Positions 1 to 9,440 of a stretch of DNA of 64,000 nt are shown piece by piece (the first letter of the stretch is position 1; every line of letters begins with the position of its first letter). The DNA comes from Serinibacter arcticus. Its GTDB lineage: Bacteria; Actinomycetota; Actinomycetes; Actinomycetales; Beutenbergiaceae. Below the pieces are notes generated by a model. The model did no database searches, was not told the DNA's origin, and saw only the letters and a program-made list of their open reading frames with translations. The translations under genes and the position numbers were made by a program. The DNA is taken from contig NZ_RHPJ01000002.1 of assembly GCF_004786095.1 (NCBI RefSeq), forward strand, positions 930,001-994,000, read 5' to 3'.

Positions 1-1
1 G

Positions 2-1759
2 CTCGCGTTCGCCAGCACCGGCGAGAGTGCGCTGAAGGACAAGGCGGACGCGATCGTCGCGGGGCTCGGCGAGGTGCAGCAGACGCTCGCCGCGACCGGG
101 CGCTACTCCCACCCCGGCTTCCTCGCCGCCTACGGCGAGTGGCAGTTCAGCCAGCTCGAGAGGTACGCCCCCTACGGCGAGATCTGGGCGCCGTACTACA
201 CGGCCCACAAGATCTTCGCCGGCCTGCTGGACGCCTATCAGCTGTGCGGCAACGAGCAGGCGCTGACGATCGCCTCCTCGATGGGGCGGTGGGTGCACGC
301 GCGCCTGTCCGTGCTGCCGAACGAGCAGCGCCAGCGGATGTGGGGCATCTACATCGCCGGCGAGTACGGCGGGATGAACGAGGTGCTCGCCGAGCTCGCC
401 GCCATCACGGGCGACGAGCAGTTCCTGGCGACGGCGAAGCTGTTCGACCTCGACACCCTGGTGACCGCCAGCGCCGACGGCGTCGACATCCTCGACGGCA
501 AGCACGCCAACCAGCACATCCCGCAGTTCCCGGGGTACGCGAAGGTGTTCGACCACACCGGTGAGACCCGCTACCTCGACGCCGTCCGCAACTTCTGGGG
601 CATGGTCGTGCCGGGGCGGACCTACGCCCACGGTGGCAACGGCGAGGGCGAGCTGTGGGGACCGGCGAACACCGTGGCCGGTGACATCGGCGCCCGCAAC
701 GCCGAGACCTGCGCCAGCTACAACATGCTCAAGACCTCGCGCCTGCTGTTCTTCCACACGCTGGATGCGCGGTACATGGACTACTACGAGCGCGCGGTCC
801 TCAACCACGTGCTGGGCTCGCGGAAGAACGTCAGCAGCACGACCTCGCCCGAGGTCGCCTACATGTTCCAGGTGCAGCCGGGCGGCCGACGCGAGTACGG
901 CAACACCGGCACGTGCTGCGGCGGGACCGGTCTCGAGAACCACGTCAAGTACAACGACTCGATCTACTTCCGCTCGCCCGCCGCCGCGAGCCGGCGCGAG
1001 CTCTGGGTCAACCTCTACCTCCCCTCCACGCTGGAGTGGGAGGACGCCGGGCTGACGCTCGTGCAGGAGACCGACTACCCGCGCCAGCAGGGCACGCGGC
1101 TGCGCGTGAGCGGCGGCGGCGCCCTCGACCTCCACCTGCGGGTGCCGGGGTGGGTGCGCCGCGGCTTCACGGTCAAGGTCAACGGTCAGGTGCAGCAGCT
1201 CGACGCGCGGCCCGCGACCTACGTGACGGTGAGCCGGACGTGGAGCACGGGCGACGTAGTCGACGTCGAGATGCCGTTCTCGCTGCGGGCCGTGCCGACC
1301 GTCGACGACCCGGGGCTGCAGAGCCTGGAGTGGGGACCGACGGTCCTGCTCGTGCGCGGCACCGCGGCGCGGACGCCCGAGGTGGGGCTGTACGGCAGCG
1401 CCGCGCTCGACGGGTCGCTCGACCGCGCGATCACCCCGACCGGCGGCGGCTACTTCACGCTCGGCGGCCAGACCCTCGAACCCGCCTGGTCGGGGGACGA
1501 CACGCAGTACTCCATGTACATCCGTCGGACGGAGCCCCGCATCGTGTTCGCAGGAACGGACTCGGGGGCCAAGAACCCCGCCCGACCGGACGGCACCACG
1601 TTCCTCGACGCCCTGTGGGGCGACGGCGGCTTCGCGTCGCGCACGGACTTCCTCGCGGGGGTGCGGCGCACCGTCGACGCGTTCTCCGCCGAGGGACTCC
1701 TCAGCCGGCGCGACGCCCAGCGCACGCTGCTGGCCGCCGGGAAGGCGCGGTTCGCATGA
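2..1759 (+). CDS. GH127 beta-L-arabinofuranosidase, 5' end missing
   Basis: Glycoside hydrolase of family 127 (old DUF1680), whose characterised members release beta-L-arabinofuranose from arabino-oligosaccharides or glycopeptides. The reading frame is open from the first bases of the window, so the true start and any signal peptide lie upstream. Family hallmarks are visible: IWAPYYTAHKI near the start, the zinc-site ETC triplet (bases 704-712) and the TCCGG motif whose paired cysteines (914-919) include the catalytic cysteine nucleophile in the family. The all-alpha barrel is followed by the usual beta domains and the protein ends at TGA 1757. The next gene starts inside this stop (ATGA overlap at 1756-1759), so the two are translationally coupled. 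Family call is firm; exact substrate is inference. Confidence 0.9.
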   Translation, partial: LAFASTGESALKDKADAIVAGLGEVQQTLAATGRYSHPGFLAAYGEWQFSQLERYAPYGEIWAPYYTAHKIFAGLLDAYQLCGNEQALTIASSMGRWVHARLSVLPNEQRQRMWGIYIAGEYGGMNEVLAELAAITGDEQFLATAKLFDLDTLVTASADGVDILDGKHANQHIPQFPGYAKVFDHTGETRYLDAVRNFWGMVVPGRTYAHGGNGEGELWGPANTVAGDIGARNAETCASYNMLKTSRLLFFHTLDARYMDYYERAVLNHVLGSRKNVSSTTSPEVAYMFQVQPGGRREYGNTGTCCGGTGLENHVKYNDSIYFRSPAAASRRELWVNLYLPSTLEWEDAGLTLVQETDYPRQQGTRLRVSGGGALDLHLRVPGWVRRGFTVKVNGQVQQLDARPATYVTVSRTWSTGDVVDVEMPFSLRAVPTVDDPGLQSLEWGPTVLLVRGTAARTPEVGLYGSAALDGSLDRAITPTGGGYFTLGGQTLEPAWSGDDTQYSMYIRRTEPRIVFAGTDSGAKNPARPDGTTFLDALWGDGGFASRTDFLAGVRRTVDAFSAEGLLSRRDAQRTLLAAGKARFA

Positions 1760-3996
1760 GCGCCCGCCGCACGCTCGCCCTGACCGCCGCGCTCACCGTG
1801 GGACTCGGCGCGGCCGCCGTCGTGCCCACCGTGGCGGCGCCCGACGGCGGGAGGGGCGCCGCGCCCGCCGTCGCCGTCGAGGCCGCCAGAGATGCCGAGG
1901 AGGCCGCGAACGTCGCGCCGCTCGCGCAGCCCACGGCCTCGTTCACGTCGCCGTGGCACGTCATCGACACCGTCAACGACGGTGAGATCCAGCCCACCGG
2001 GCCCTTCGACGCCGCGTGGGCGACGTGGGACGGCAGCCGTCCCGCGAGCCAGTGGCTCGAGTACACGTGGGAGGTGCCGGTCACGCTCGAGCGCTCGGAG
2101 ATGTCGTTCTGGTCCGACGGCACCGAGGCGAACGGCGACAACGTCCGAGTCCCGAGCTCCTGGACGATCCAGGCCTGGGACGAGGCGGCCGGGGCGTGGG
2201 CCGACCTCACCGGGGCGAGCGGGTTCGGCCTCGAGCGCACGACGCCGAACGTCACGACCTTCGAGCCCGTCACCACCACCAAGGTCCGCGCGACGCTGCA
2301 GGCGCTGCCCGGCACGGCCACCCCGGTGACCTACTCCGCCGTCGGCGTGACCGAGTGGGCGCTGTGGGGCACGGGCGGTGCGGTCGTCGTCGAGCCGGAG
2401 GATCCCGACGCGCCGCTCGAGGTGGAGGCCGTCCACGTGCCCACCGCGGTGGGCGTGCTGCCCCAGCTGCCCGACGTCGTCGGGGTGACCTGGGTCGACG
2501 GCGGCCTGGAGGACCGGGCGGTGGCGTGGGAGAGCGTCGCGCTCGCCGACGTCGAGGCGGCCGGCTCGTTCACGGTCACCGGCGACGTCGAGGGCGTCGC
2601 GACCGACGCCGAGGCGACGGTCTGGGTGCGGGACGGCGAGCCGGGGGCCCTCACGTCGCTCGACCCGGTCAGCGTCGTGACGCTCGTGGGGGTCGCGCCC
2701 GCGCTGCCGTCGCGCGTGACGGCCGAGTACGCCGACGGCAGCCGCGACAGCCGGATCGGCGTCACGTGGGAGACCCCGGACGCGGCCGACTACGCCGCCG
2801 AGGGCGAGCTCGTGCTCGAGGGCGACGCCGAGGGCACCGACCTGGTGGCCGAGGCGCTCGTGTGGGTCCTGGCGGCCGACGACGGCGAGGACACCATCGC
2901 GCCGACCGTCACCCTGACGACCGCACCGAACCCCGGCCCCGCCGGCTGGTACCAGGAGGACGTCACCGTCACCCTGGTCGTCACCGACAACCGCGACGAC
3001 GACCTGGCGGGGGAGATCAGGGTCGGCGACGGCGCGTACGCCGCCTACGACGGGCCGGTCACGATCGACGCCGACGGCGTCACGACGGTGTCCGCCAGAG
3101 CCGCGGACGCCGCCGGCAACACCCGCGAGACCACGCGCGAGCTGCGCGTGGACGCGACGGCGCCCGTCACGACGGCGAGCGTCGTCACCCTCGGCGCGAG
3201 CGTCGAGGTGACGCTCACGGCCCAGGACGCGACCTCCGGCGTCGACCGCATCCAGTGGGAGGGGCCCGGAACGTTCTGGGGCACCTACCAGGAGCCGTTC
3301 ACGCGCGCTCTGACGGAGGAGGTGCAGGTCATCGAGTTCGCGGCCACCGACGCGGCGGGCAACGCCGAGGACCGCGTGCGCCTCGAGCTGCCCGCGCTCG
3401 CCGAGCCCGAGGTGCCGGGCTTCGTGGACGTGCCGGAGGGGTCGCTGTTCTTCGAGGAGATCGCGTGGCTGGCGACGGCGGGGATCTCGACGGGATGGGA
3501 GCTGCCGGACGGTTCGCGGGAGTTCCGTCCGGTGACGCCGATCGCGCGGGATGCGATGGCGGCGTTCCTCTACCGCGAGGCGGGGTCGCCGGCGTTCGAG
3601 GCGCCGAAGGTCTCACCGTTCTCGGACGTGGACGTGAGCAACCAGTTCTACGAGGAGATCGCCTGGCTGGCGGAGGAGGGCATCTCCACCGGGTGGGTGC
3701 AGGCCGACGGCACGGCGCAGTTCCGGCCGTACGAGCCGATCGCGCGTGACGCGATGGCGGCGTTCCTGCACCGCGCCGCGGGTTCGCCCGCGGTGGCGCT
3801 GCCGGCCGCGTCGCCGTTCGACGACGTGACTCCGGCGACGCAGTTCTACGCCGAGATCACCTGGATGCACGCCGGCGGGATCTCCACCGGGTGGGAGGGC
3901 AACGACGGCTCCCGGATCTACCAGCCGCTGAGCCCGGTCAACCGCGACGCGATGGCCGCCTTCCTGTACCGCTTCCACCACCACGACCTCGGCTAG
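1756..3996 (+). CDS. secreted multidomain surface protein: discoidin-like, Ig-like and SLH repeats
   Basis: A 746-residue exported protein with no catalytic domain that I recognise. It starts at ATG 1756 within the stop of the GH127 gene. Residues 1-29 are a clear Sec signal peptide (basic MSARR, then a hydrophobic Ala/Val/Leu core). Residues about 55-210 resemble a discoidin/F5-8C-type sugar-binding module (NVAPLAQPTASF, SQWLEYTW). Two bacterial Ig-like (Big_4-type) domains follow at about 220-375, then Ig-like repeats with DAAGNT motifs at about 380-545. Residues 556-746 hold three SLH-like repeats of about 63 residues (EIAWLA..GISTGW..FRP..IARDAMAAFLYR). It probably binds polysaccharide and stays on the cell envelope beside the arabinofuranosidase. 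Its DNA over the SLH region is strikingly similar to that of the protein encoded at 12584-16813. Confidence 0.8.
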   Translation: MSARRTLALTAALTVGLGAAAVVPTVAAPDGGRGAAPAVAVEAARDAEEAANVAPLAQPTASFTSPWHVIDTVNDGEIQPTGPFDAAWATWDGSRPASQWLEYTWEVPVTLERSEMSFWSDGTEANGDNVRVPSSWTIQAWDEAAGAWADLTGASGFGLERTTPNVTTFEPVTTTKVRATLQALPGTATPVTYSAVGVTEWALWGTGGAVVVEPEDPDAPLEVEAVHVPTAVGVLPQLPDVVGVTWVDGGLEDRAVAWESVALADVEAAGSFTVTGDVEGVATDAEATVWVRDGEPGALTSLDPVSVVTLVGVAPALPSRVTAEYADGSRDSRIGVTWETPDAADYAAEGELVLEGDAEGTDLVAEALVWVLAADDGEDTIAPTVTLTTAPNPGPAGWYQEDVTVTLVVTDNRDDDLAGEIRVGDGAYAAYDGPVTIDADGVTTVSARAADAAGNTRETTRELRVDATAPVTTASVVTLGASVEVTLTAQDATSGVDRIQWEGPGTFWGTYQEPFTRALTEEVQVIEFAATDAAGNAEDRVRLELPALAEPEVPGFVDVPEGSLFFEEIAWLATAGISTGWELPDGSREFRPVTPIARDAMAAFLYREAGSPAFEAPKVSPFSDVDVSNQFYEEIAWLAEEGISTGWVQADGTAQFRPYEPIARDAMAAFLHRAAGSPAVALPAASPFDDVTPATQFYAEITWMHAGGISTGWEGNDGSRIYQPLSPVNRDAMAAFLYRFHHHDLG

Positions 3997-4013
3997 CCCC
4001 GAGGAACCCCTGT

Positions 4014-4054
4014 CTGCGGCTTCCACCCGGTTCGCGTCCGGGTGGAGGCCGCAG
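4014..4054 (+). terminator. intrinsic terminator hairpin after the SLH protein gene
   Basis: A 17-bp stem (left arm 4014-4030, right arm 4038-4054, one wobble pair, 7-base loop) lies 18 bases after the TAG stop at 3996. There is no clear U tract, as is common in high-GC actinobacteria. Confidence 0.7.
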
Positions 4055-4117
4055 GCTCTGCTCCCTGTCGCGCAGATCCATCCCACTCCCACCCCTCCGA
4101 CGACGACGAGGTCGCCC

Positions 4118-5914
4118 GTGTCCCGCACCGCCGCCCGATCCGCGCTCGCCCTCGCCGTCGTGACGGCCCTCCTCGGCCCGGCGGCCGCGGCGGCGCCGCC
4201 ACCCGCCGCCGACCGGTCGGCCGCCGCGCCCCTCCCGTCGCAGGACTGCCGGCTCGACCGGGTGCCCGACGATCTCGCCGAGGGCTTCCCCGTCCACGGC
4301 CAGGCGCTCCCCGCCACCGGAACCCTGCGCGCGACGCTGCTGCTGGTCGACTTCCCCGACGCCACGGCCGGAACCGCCTCGGCGTCGGAGGCCGAGGAGA
4401 ACCTGCGCAGCGGCATCGACTACCTCGAGCAGGTCTCGCGGGGCCGCCTGGACGTCGAGGTCACGACCACGCCGTCGTGGATCCGGATGCCGCACCCGTC
4501 CACCGACTACCCCTTCGACCGGGGGCTGACCTACGACGACCACGTCCGCTACGTGCGCGACGCCGTGGAGGCCGCCGACGCGACCGTCGACTTCTCGGGC
4601 ACCGACGTCGTGTGGGTGTCGGCGACGCGGGCGGCCCCGGCGATCTCGTTCTCCCCGACGACCAACCACCTCGACGTCAAGGCCGACGGCCGACGGCTCA
4701 CCCACGCCGTCACGTTCGGGCACGACCAGTGGGGCTGGGGCGGCCTGGTGCTGGCGCACGAGACCGGGCACACGCTCGGCCTGCCCGACCTGTACCTGTT
4801 CGACGGGCCGGACGCGCACGCGGCCGTGGGGGAGTGGGACCTCATGGGCCTCATCTCCGGCGAGGCGCCCGAGCTCCTCGCGTGGCACCGCTGGATGCTC
4901 GGATGGATCGACGACGACGAGGTCGTCTGCGCCGCGCCGGGCTCCGGCCGGGGACCGACGGCCGACCTCGCACCGCTCGCGGACCTGACGGCGGGCGACG
5001 ACGCGGCCCTCGTGCTGCGGCTGTCGGACACGCGGGCGATCGTCGTGGAGAACCGGCAGGCGCTGGGGTGGGACAGCGCTCTCGCGCGACCCGGCGCGCT
5101 CGTGACCAGCGTCGACGTCGCCGAGCGGACCGGCCGCGGGCCGATCAGGGTGGTGGACGCGACGCCCGGCAGCTCGGGCGGCCTGCGCGACGCCACCTTC
5201 GCGCCGGGAACGACCTGGACCGAGCCCACGACCGGCACCGTGCTGACCTTTGCCGAGGGTCCCGCCGGGCCCGCCGGGTCGGGTGGCGCGATCCGCGTGA
5301 CGGTGGGGGAGGTGGAGCCGGAGCCGGAGCCGGAGGTGCCCGCGTTCGTCGACGTCGCCCCGGGGTCCGCCTACGCCGCGGAGATCGGGTGGCTGGCGCG
5401 GGCGGGGATCTCGACGGGCTGGACGCTGCCGGACGGGTCGCGCGAGTTCCGACCGGTGACCCCGATCGCGCGCAACGCGATGGCCGCGTTCCTCCACCGG
5501 CTCGCGGGGCGGCCGGCCTTCACGCCGCCGACGACGTCGCCGTTCACCGACGTCGCGACGACCGACCCGTTCTACGCCGAGATCGCCTGGCTCGCGCGGC
5601 AGCGGATCTCCACGGGCTGGGTGCAGCCCGACGGCTCGGCGCAGTTCCGGCCGCACGAACCGATCGCGCGCGACGCGATGGCAGCGTTCCTGCACCGGTC
5701 GGCGGGCTCACCGGCGATCGTGCCGCCCGCGGCGGCGCCGTTCGGCGACGTCGCACCGGGGGCGCAGTTCTCCGCCGAGATCGCCTGGCTGCACGACGTC
5801 GGGATCGCCACCGGGTGGGACGACGGCGGTGACCTGCCGTCGTTCCGGCCGCTGAGCCCGGTCAACCGGGATGCGATGGCCGCGTTCCTGCACCGCTTCC
5901 ACCACGGCGGTTAA
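4118..5914 (+). CDS. secreted M6-family metalloprotease with SLH repeats
   Basis: A 598-residue exported zinc protease of the M6 (immune inhibitor A-like) type. It has a GTG start and an Ala-rich signal peptide (residues 1-25). Residues 65-330 form the peptidase domain. The zinc motif is HETGHTLGLPD with ligands H214 and H218 and catalytic E215, followed by DLY and a WDLMG segment that fits the Met-turn. Residues 410-598 carry three SLH-like repeats of the same type as the neighbouring surface enzymes; the first repeat reads IARNAMAAFL instead of IARDAMAAFL. It probably processes or degrades protein at the cell surface; the substrate is unknown. A terminator separates it from the preceding gene, and no hairpin is obvious before the LacI gene 51 bases downstream. 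Confidence 0.85.
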   Translation: MSRTAARSALALAVVTALLGPAAAAAPPPAADRSAAAPLPSQDCRLDRVPDDLAEGFPVHGQALPATGTLRATLLLVDFPDATAGTASASEAEENLRSGIDYLEQVSRGRLDVEVTTTPSWIRMPHPSTDYPFDRGLTYDDHVRYVRDAVEAADATVDFSGTDVVWVSATRAAPAISFSPTTNHLDVKADGRRLTHAVTFGHDQWGWGGLVLAHETGHTLGLPDLYLFDGPDAHAAVGEWDLMGLISGEAPELLAWHRWMLGWIDDDEVVCAAPGSGRGPTADLAPLADLTAGDDAALVLRLSDTRAIVVENRQALGWDSALARPGALVTSVDVAERTGRGPIRVVDATPGSSGGLRDATFAPGTTWTEPTTGTVLTFAEGPAGPAGSGGAIRVTVGEVEPEPEPEVPAFVDVAPGSAYAAEIGWLARAGISTGWTLPDGSREFRPVTPIARNAMAAFLHRLAGRPAFTPPTTSPFTDVATTDPFYAEIAWLARQRISTGWVQPDGSAQFRPHEPIARDAMAAFLHRSAGSPAIVPPAAAPFGDVAPGAQFSAEIAWLHDVGIATGWDDGGDLPSFRPLSPVNRDAMAAFLHRFHHGG

Positions 5915-5965
5915 CCTGACGTTCGACCGCGGGACGAGCCGCGGCCGGGGCAGAGGGACGAACCA

Positions 5966-6973
5966 GTGGCGAACATCGGTGACGTGGCGCGGGCGGCGGG
6001 GGTGTCGCGGGCGACGGTCTCCTACCTGCTCTCCGGCAAGAAGCGCCTCACGCCCGAGACCACGCAGCGGATCGAGGCCGCGATCGCCGAGCTCGGCTTC
6101 TCGGTCAACTCGGGTGCGCGCGCCCTCGCGACGGCGCGCACCATGACCCTCGGCATCGTCGTCCAGTTCCACCAGGCGGAGTTCGAGCCGGCGCTGGCCA
6201 CCTACCTCGTCGCGATCACCGACGCTGCTCGCGAGGCCGGGTACAGCGTCCTGCTGCTCACGGACGCGGACGGTCCGGTCGCCGTGCGCCGGGCGGTCTC
6301 GAGCCGGCAGGTCGACGGCCTGGTGCTCCTGAACGTGCTGGAGGACGACCCCCGGTTCGCCGCGCTCACCGACTCACCCGTGCCGGCGGTGCTCATCGGG
6401 ATGCCGTCGGACACGCGAGGCATCGACGCGGTCGACCTCGACTTCGAGACGTCAGCGACCGTGCTCGTGGACCACCTGCACGAGCACGGCCACACCGTCG
6501 TGCGCTTCGTGACCTGGCCGAGCGCGATCTACGACGCCGGCCACACGTTCGCGCTGCGCTTCCGCCGTGCGGCGCACACGCGGGCCGCGGAGCTCGGCGT
6601 CACCCTGCTGGACAGCCCGTGCCGCGACGAGCCCGGACTCATCCGCGAGGACCTGACGCGCTACCTGCAGCAGGCCGACGAGGCGACGGCGCTCCTGGTC
6701 CACAACGACGGCGCCGTCGCGATGCTCCCCAGCGTGCTGCACGACACCGGGCTGCAGGTGCCGCAGGACCTGTCGGTCGTGAGCCTGCACTCCGCGCAGC
6801 TGGCGTCGTTCTTCGCCCTGCCGTTCACCGCGGTGGAGTCGCAGGCCCGCGCCGCGGCCGACCTCGCCGTCGACGTGCTGCTGGACCGCCTGCGGGGCAG
6901 CGGTCCCGACGGCGTCCGCCACGTGCAGCTGCCGCCCGTGCTCGTGGACCAGGGCAGCGTCGCGACCCGCTGA
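5966..6973 (+). CDS. LacI-family transcriptional regulator
   Basis: A 335-residue DNA-binding repressor of the LacI/GalR family. Residues 1-50 are the helix-turn-helix and hinge (IGDVARAAGVSRATVSYLLS). Residues 60-335 form the periplasmic-binding-protein-like effector domain (TLGIVVQF through LPPVLVDQG). The GTG start at 5966 has an AGAGGGA Shine-Dalgarno at 5952-5958. It lies directly before a sugar ABC importer operon whose promoter carries a perfect 16-bp palindrome typical of LacI operators; an identical palindrome precedes the large glycosidase at 12584. It most likely represses both until an oligosaccharide made by the locus is imported. I see no copy of the operator in front of the regulator itself. 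Confidence 0.92.
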   Translation: MANIGDVARAAGVSRATVSYLLSGKKRLTPETTQRIEAAIAELGFSVNSGARALATARTMTLGIVVQFHQAEFEPALATYLVAITDAAREAGYSVLLLTDADGPVAVRRAVSSRQVDGLVLLNVLEDDPRFAALTDSPVPAVLIGMPSDTRGIDAVDLDFETSATVLVDHLHEHGHTVVRFVTWPSAIYDAGHTFALRFRRAAHTRAAELGVTLLDSPCRDEPGLIREDLTRYLQQADEATALLVHNDGAVAMLPSVLHDTGLQVPQDLSVVSLHSAQLASFFALPFTAVESQARAAADLAVDVLLDRLRGSGPDGVRHVQLPPVLVDQGSVATR

Positions 6974-7008
6974 CCGCCGCCGTCGCCCCGCGCCGACACC
7001 GTCTCCCC

Positions 7009-7055
7009 TTGACTCTCCGGTCGGACGCTCCTAGTCTGCGGTGAACCGGTTCACC
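7009..7055 (+). promoter_or_regulatory. sigma-70-type promoter with LacI operator for the ABC importer operon
   Basis: TTGACT at 7009-7014 and TAGTCT at 7032-7037 are separated by 17 bases, a good -35/-10 pair. The perfect palindrome GGTGAACCGGTTCACC at 7040-7055 overlies the expected transcription start, the position expected for repression by the LacI protein encoded just upstream. Confidence 0.85.
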
Positions 7056-7126
7056 GCCGGTCACCACCAGCACACCCGTCGCGGCGCGAGCACGCCGGAG
7101 CGGGCCTCGACGAGGAGGAACTTGCG

Positions 7127-8383
7127 ATGACACGTCACATCAGGACCGCCACCCTGGCGACCGCAGCAGCCCTGGCCATCACGCTGTCGGCGTGCGGCAC
7201 GGGCGGCGGCGACGGCACCGGATCGGGCGAGGGTTCCGGCGCTGCGGACGCCGGCACGGTCACGTTCTGGGACCCCTACCCCCAGCACACGGAAGGATCC
7301 CCGTGGGACGAGCTCATCAAGAGCTGCGCGCCCGAGGGGACGACCGTCGAGCGCCAGGGGATCCCCACGGCCGACCTGCTCAACCAGCTCACGACCGCGG
7401 TCCGCGAGGGTGGCGCGCCGAGCGTCGTCGTCCTGGACAACCCGGTCGTGGCGGACGCGGTGGGCGCCCAGCTCGTCGCCGACGCCGAGCAGACGGGCCT
7501 GGACACGACAGGGTTCGACGAGAACCTGCTCGGCCCGGGCATCGTGGACGGCACCGCCTACGGCGTCCCGTTCGGCTCCAACGCGCTCGGCCTGTACTAC
7601 AACGCCTCCCTGCTGGAGGAGAACGGCATCGACCCGGCGTCGATCACCGACTGGGACGCGCTGGACGCCGCGCTCGAGACCGTGACCGCCGGCGGCGCCC
7701 AGGGCATCACGTTCTCCGGGATCGCCGGTGAGGAGGGCGTGTTCCAGGCCCTGCCGTGGTTCTGGGGCTCGGGCGCCGACCTCGCCGACCTCGGGTCCGA
7801 CGACGCCGTCGCCACGGGCCGGCTGATGTCGGACTGGATCGCGGCCGGGTACGCACCGCGCTCGGCTACGACCGACAACCAGTCGGCCGCGTGGGACCTG
7901 TTCCTCACGGGCGAGTACGCGTTCGCCGAGAACGGCTCCTGGTTCGCGCAGGCCGCCGCCGACGCCGACTTCGAGGTCGGCGTCATCCCGATCCCGAGCC
8001 GCGACGGCGGTGTCGCCCCCGTGCCGACCGGCGGCGAGTTCATGACCGTCCCGGTGCAGGAGGACGACGCCGAGGCGAGCTACGCGCGCTCGGCCGAGCT
8101 CATCGCCTGCCTCACCGAGGGCGAGAACCTGCTGAACACCAACGAGACGCTCGGCTACCTCGCGGCCAAGGCCGACGTCCGTGCCGAGCAGGTCGCGGCC
8201 AACCCGCTGTGGGAGCCGTGGGCACCGATCGTCGAGGGTGCCTCGGGGCGCACGACCGAGCTGGGCACCGACTACCCGGTCGTCTCGGCGCTGCTGAGCG
8301 AGGCGCTGCAGACCTCGCTGAACGCGGGCGGCGATGCCGACCAGATCCGTACGGCGTTCACCGACGCGGCCGACGCCGGCTGA
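7127..8383 (+). CDS. ABC sugar importer, extracellular substrate-binding lipoprotein
   Basis: A 418-residue solute-binding protein of the CUT1 (family 1) type that captures oligosaccharide outside the cell for the two permeases that follow. The N terminus is a lipoprotein signal ending LSAC, so C23 is the lipidated residue after cleavage, followed by a Gly/Ser/Asp-rich linker. The family pattern is visible (VTFWDPYP, GTAYGVPFGSNALGLYYN, MTVPV). The ATG start at 7127 has a strong GAGGAGG Shine-Dalgarno at 7112-7118. A stem-loop follows the gene inside the operon. No ABC ATPase is encoded nearby; Gram-positive bacteria often share one MsmK/MsiK-type ATPase. The substrate is unknown, but the flanking enzymes suggest an arabinose- or galactose-containing oligosaccharide. 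Confidence 0.92.
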   Translation: MTRHIRTATLATAAALAITLSACGTGGGDGTGSGEGSGAADAGTVTFWDPYPQHTEGSPWDELIKSCAPEGTTVERQGIPTADLLNQLTTAVREGGAPSVVVLDNPVVADAVGAQLVADAEQTGLDTTGFDENLLGPGIVDGTAYGVPFGSNALGLYYNASLLEENGIDPASITDWDALDAALETVTAGGAQGITFSGIAGEEGVFQALPWFWGSGADLADLGSDDAVATGRLMSDWIAAGYAPRSATTDNQSAAWDLFLTGEYAFAENGSWFAQAAADADFEVGVIPIPSRDGGVAPVPTGGEFMTVPVQEDDAEASYARSAELIACLTEGENLLNTNETLGYLAAKADVRAEQVAANPLWEPWAPIVEGASGRTTELGTDYPVVSALLSEALQTSLNAGGDADQIRTAFTDAADAG

Positions 8384-8407
8384 TCCACCTCGGACCACCC
8401 GTGACCC

Positions 8408-8442
8408 GGCGGTGCGGGCGCTGACCCAGCGCCCGCACCGCC
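8408..8442 (+). terminator. intercistronic stem-loop after the binding-protein gene
   Basis: A perfect 15-bp GC-rich stem (8408-8422 with 8428-8442) with a 5-base loop lies between the binding-protein and permease genes. Such hairpins often stabilise the upstream message or partly terminate, giving more binding protein than permease. The function here is inferred. Confidence 0.65.
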
Positions 8443-8479
8443 CGCCACCATCCCGACGAGCGAGAGCGAGAGTGCCTCG

Positions 8480-9439
8480 ATGACGAGCTCCACGCTGACC
8501 GCCCCGGTGCCGCAGGTCGCAGGCCGCGCCCGGGACGCCGAACCCGGCCGACGGCGCCGCCGTCGCCACGACAGGTGGATGGCCGTGGCGTTCGCCGCGC
8601 CGCTGCTGGCCTACCTGGTCCTGTTCTACGCCGTCCCGCTGATCCAGAACCTGAGCATGAGCGTGCACGGGTACGACCGGAACACGTTCGTCAACGGCGG
8701 CGCCCCGTTCGTGGGGCTGGACGTCTACCGCGACGTGATCGGACAGGACCGCTTCCTGCGCGTGCTGCGCCAGACGGCGATCTTCACGCTCGCCTCGATC
8801 GCGGTGCAGTACGTGGTGGGGCTGGCGCTCGCGGTCTTCTTCCAGCGCAGCTTCCGACTCTCGGCCGTGCTGCGGGGGCTCTTCCTGGTGCCGTGGCTGC
8901 TCCCCGTGATCGTCTCCGGAACCACCTGGCAGTGGATGATGAACGCCGACACCGGCGTCCTGAACGCCGCGCTCGGCCTCGTCGGTGTGGACCCGGTGTG
9001 GTGGTTGTCGGCCGACAACGCGCTGATGTCGGTGATCATCGCGAACGTCTGGCTGGGCATCCCCTTCAACCTGGTCATCCTGTACTCGGGGCTGCAGAAC
9101 ATCAGCCCCGACCTGTCCGAGGCGGCGGCGCTCGACGGCGCGAACGCCTGGCAGCGCTTCTGGCGAATCACCATGCCGCTCCTGCGACCCGTCAGCCTCA
9201 TCACCCTGCTCCTCGGCCTGGTCTACACGCTGAAGGTCGTCGACATCATCTGGATCATGACGCTGGGGACGGGGACGTCCCAGACGCTGGCCACGTGGTC
9301 CTACGGGATGGCGTTCGGCAAGGGCACCTCGGCCGTCATCCAGTACTCCGAGGCCTCCGCCGTCGGCAGCATCCTGATCGTGATCGCGCTGGCGTTCGGC
9401 CTGCTCTACATCGCGGCGCAGCGCCGGCAGGAGGACTGA
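8480..9439 (+). CDS. ABC sugar importer permease, MalF-type
   Basis: A 319-residue inner-membrane subunit of the CUT1 importer. A basic cytoplasmic N terminus (about residues 20-33) is followed by about six membrane segments. The EAA loop that docks on the ATPase is EAAALDGANAWQRFW. The ATG start follows GAGCGAGAG. Its stop is one base before the next permease start, so the two are co-expressed and should form the heterodimeric channel. Confidence 0.92.
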   Translation: MTSSTLTAPVPQVAGRARDAEPGRRRRRRHDRWMAVAFAAPLLAYLVLFYAVPLIQNLSMSVHGYDRNTFVNGGAPFVGLDVYRDVIGQDRFLRVLRQTAIFTLASIAVQYVVGLALAVFFQRSFRLSAVLRGLFLVPWLLPVIVSGTTWQWMMNADTGVLNAALGLVGVDPVWWLSADNALMSVIIANVWLGIPFNLVILYSGLQNISPDLSEAAALDGANAWQRFWRITMPLLRPVSLITLLLGLVYTLKVVDIIWIMTLGTGTSQTLATWSYGMAFGKGTSAVIQYSEASAVGSILIVIALAFGLLYIAAQRRQED

Positions 9440-9440
9440 C

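Noticed and set aside
1700-1800. Frameshift splitting one GH127-SLH gene
   Set aside because: The downstream frame begins with a proper Sec signal peptide right at the overlapping ATG, so two separate genes are more likely.
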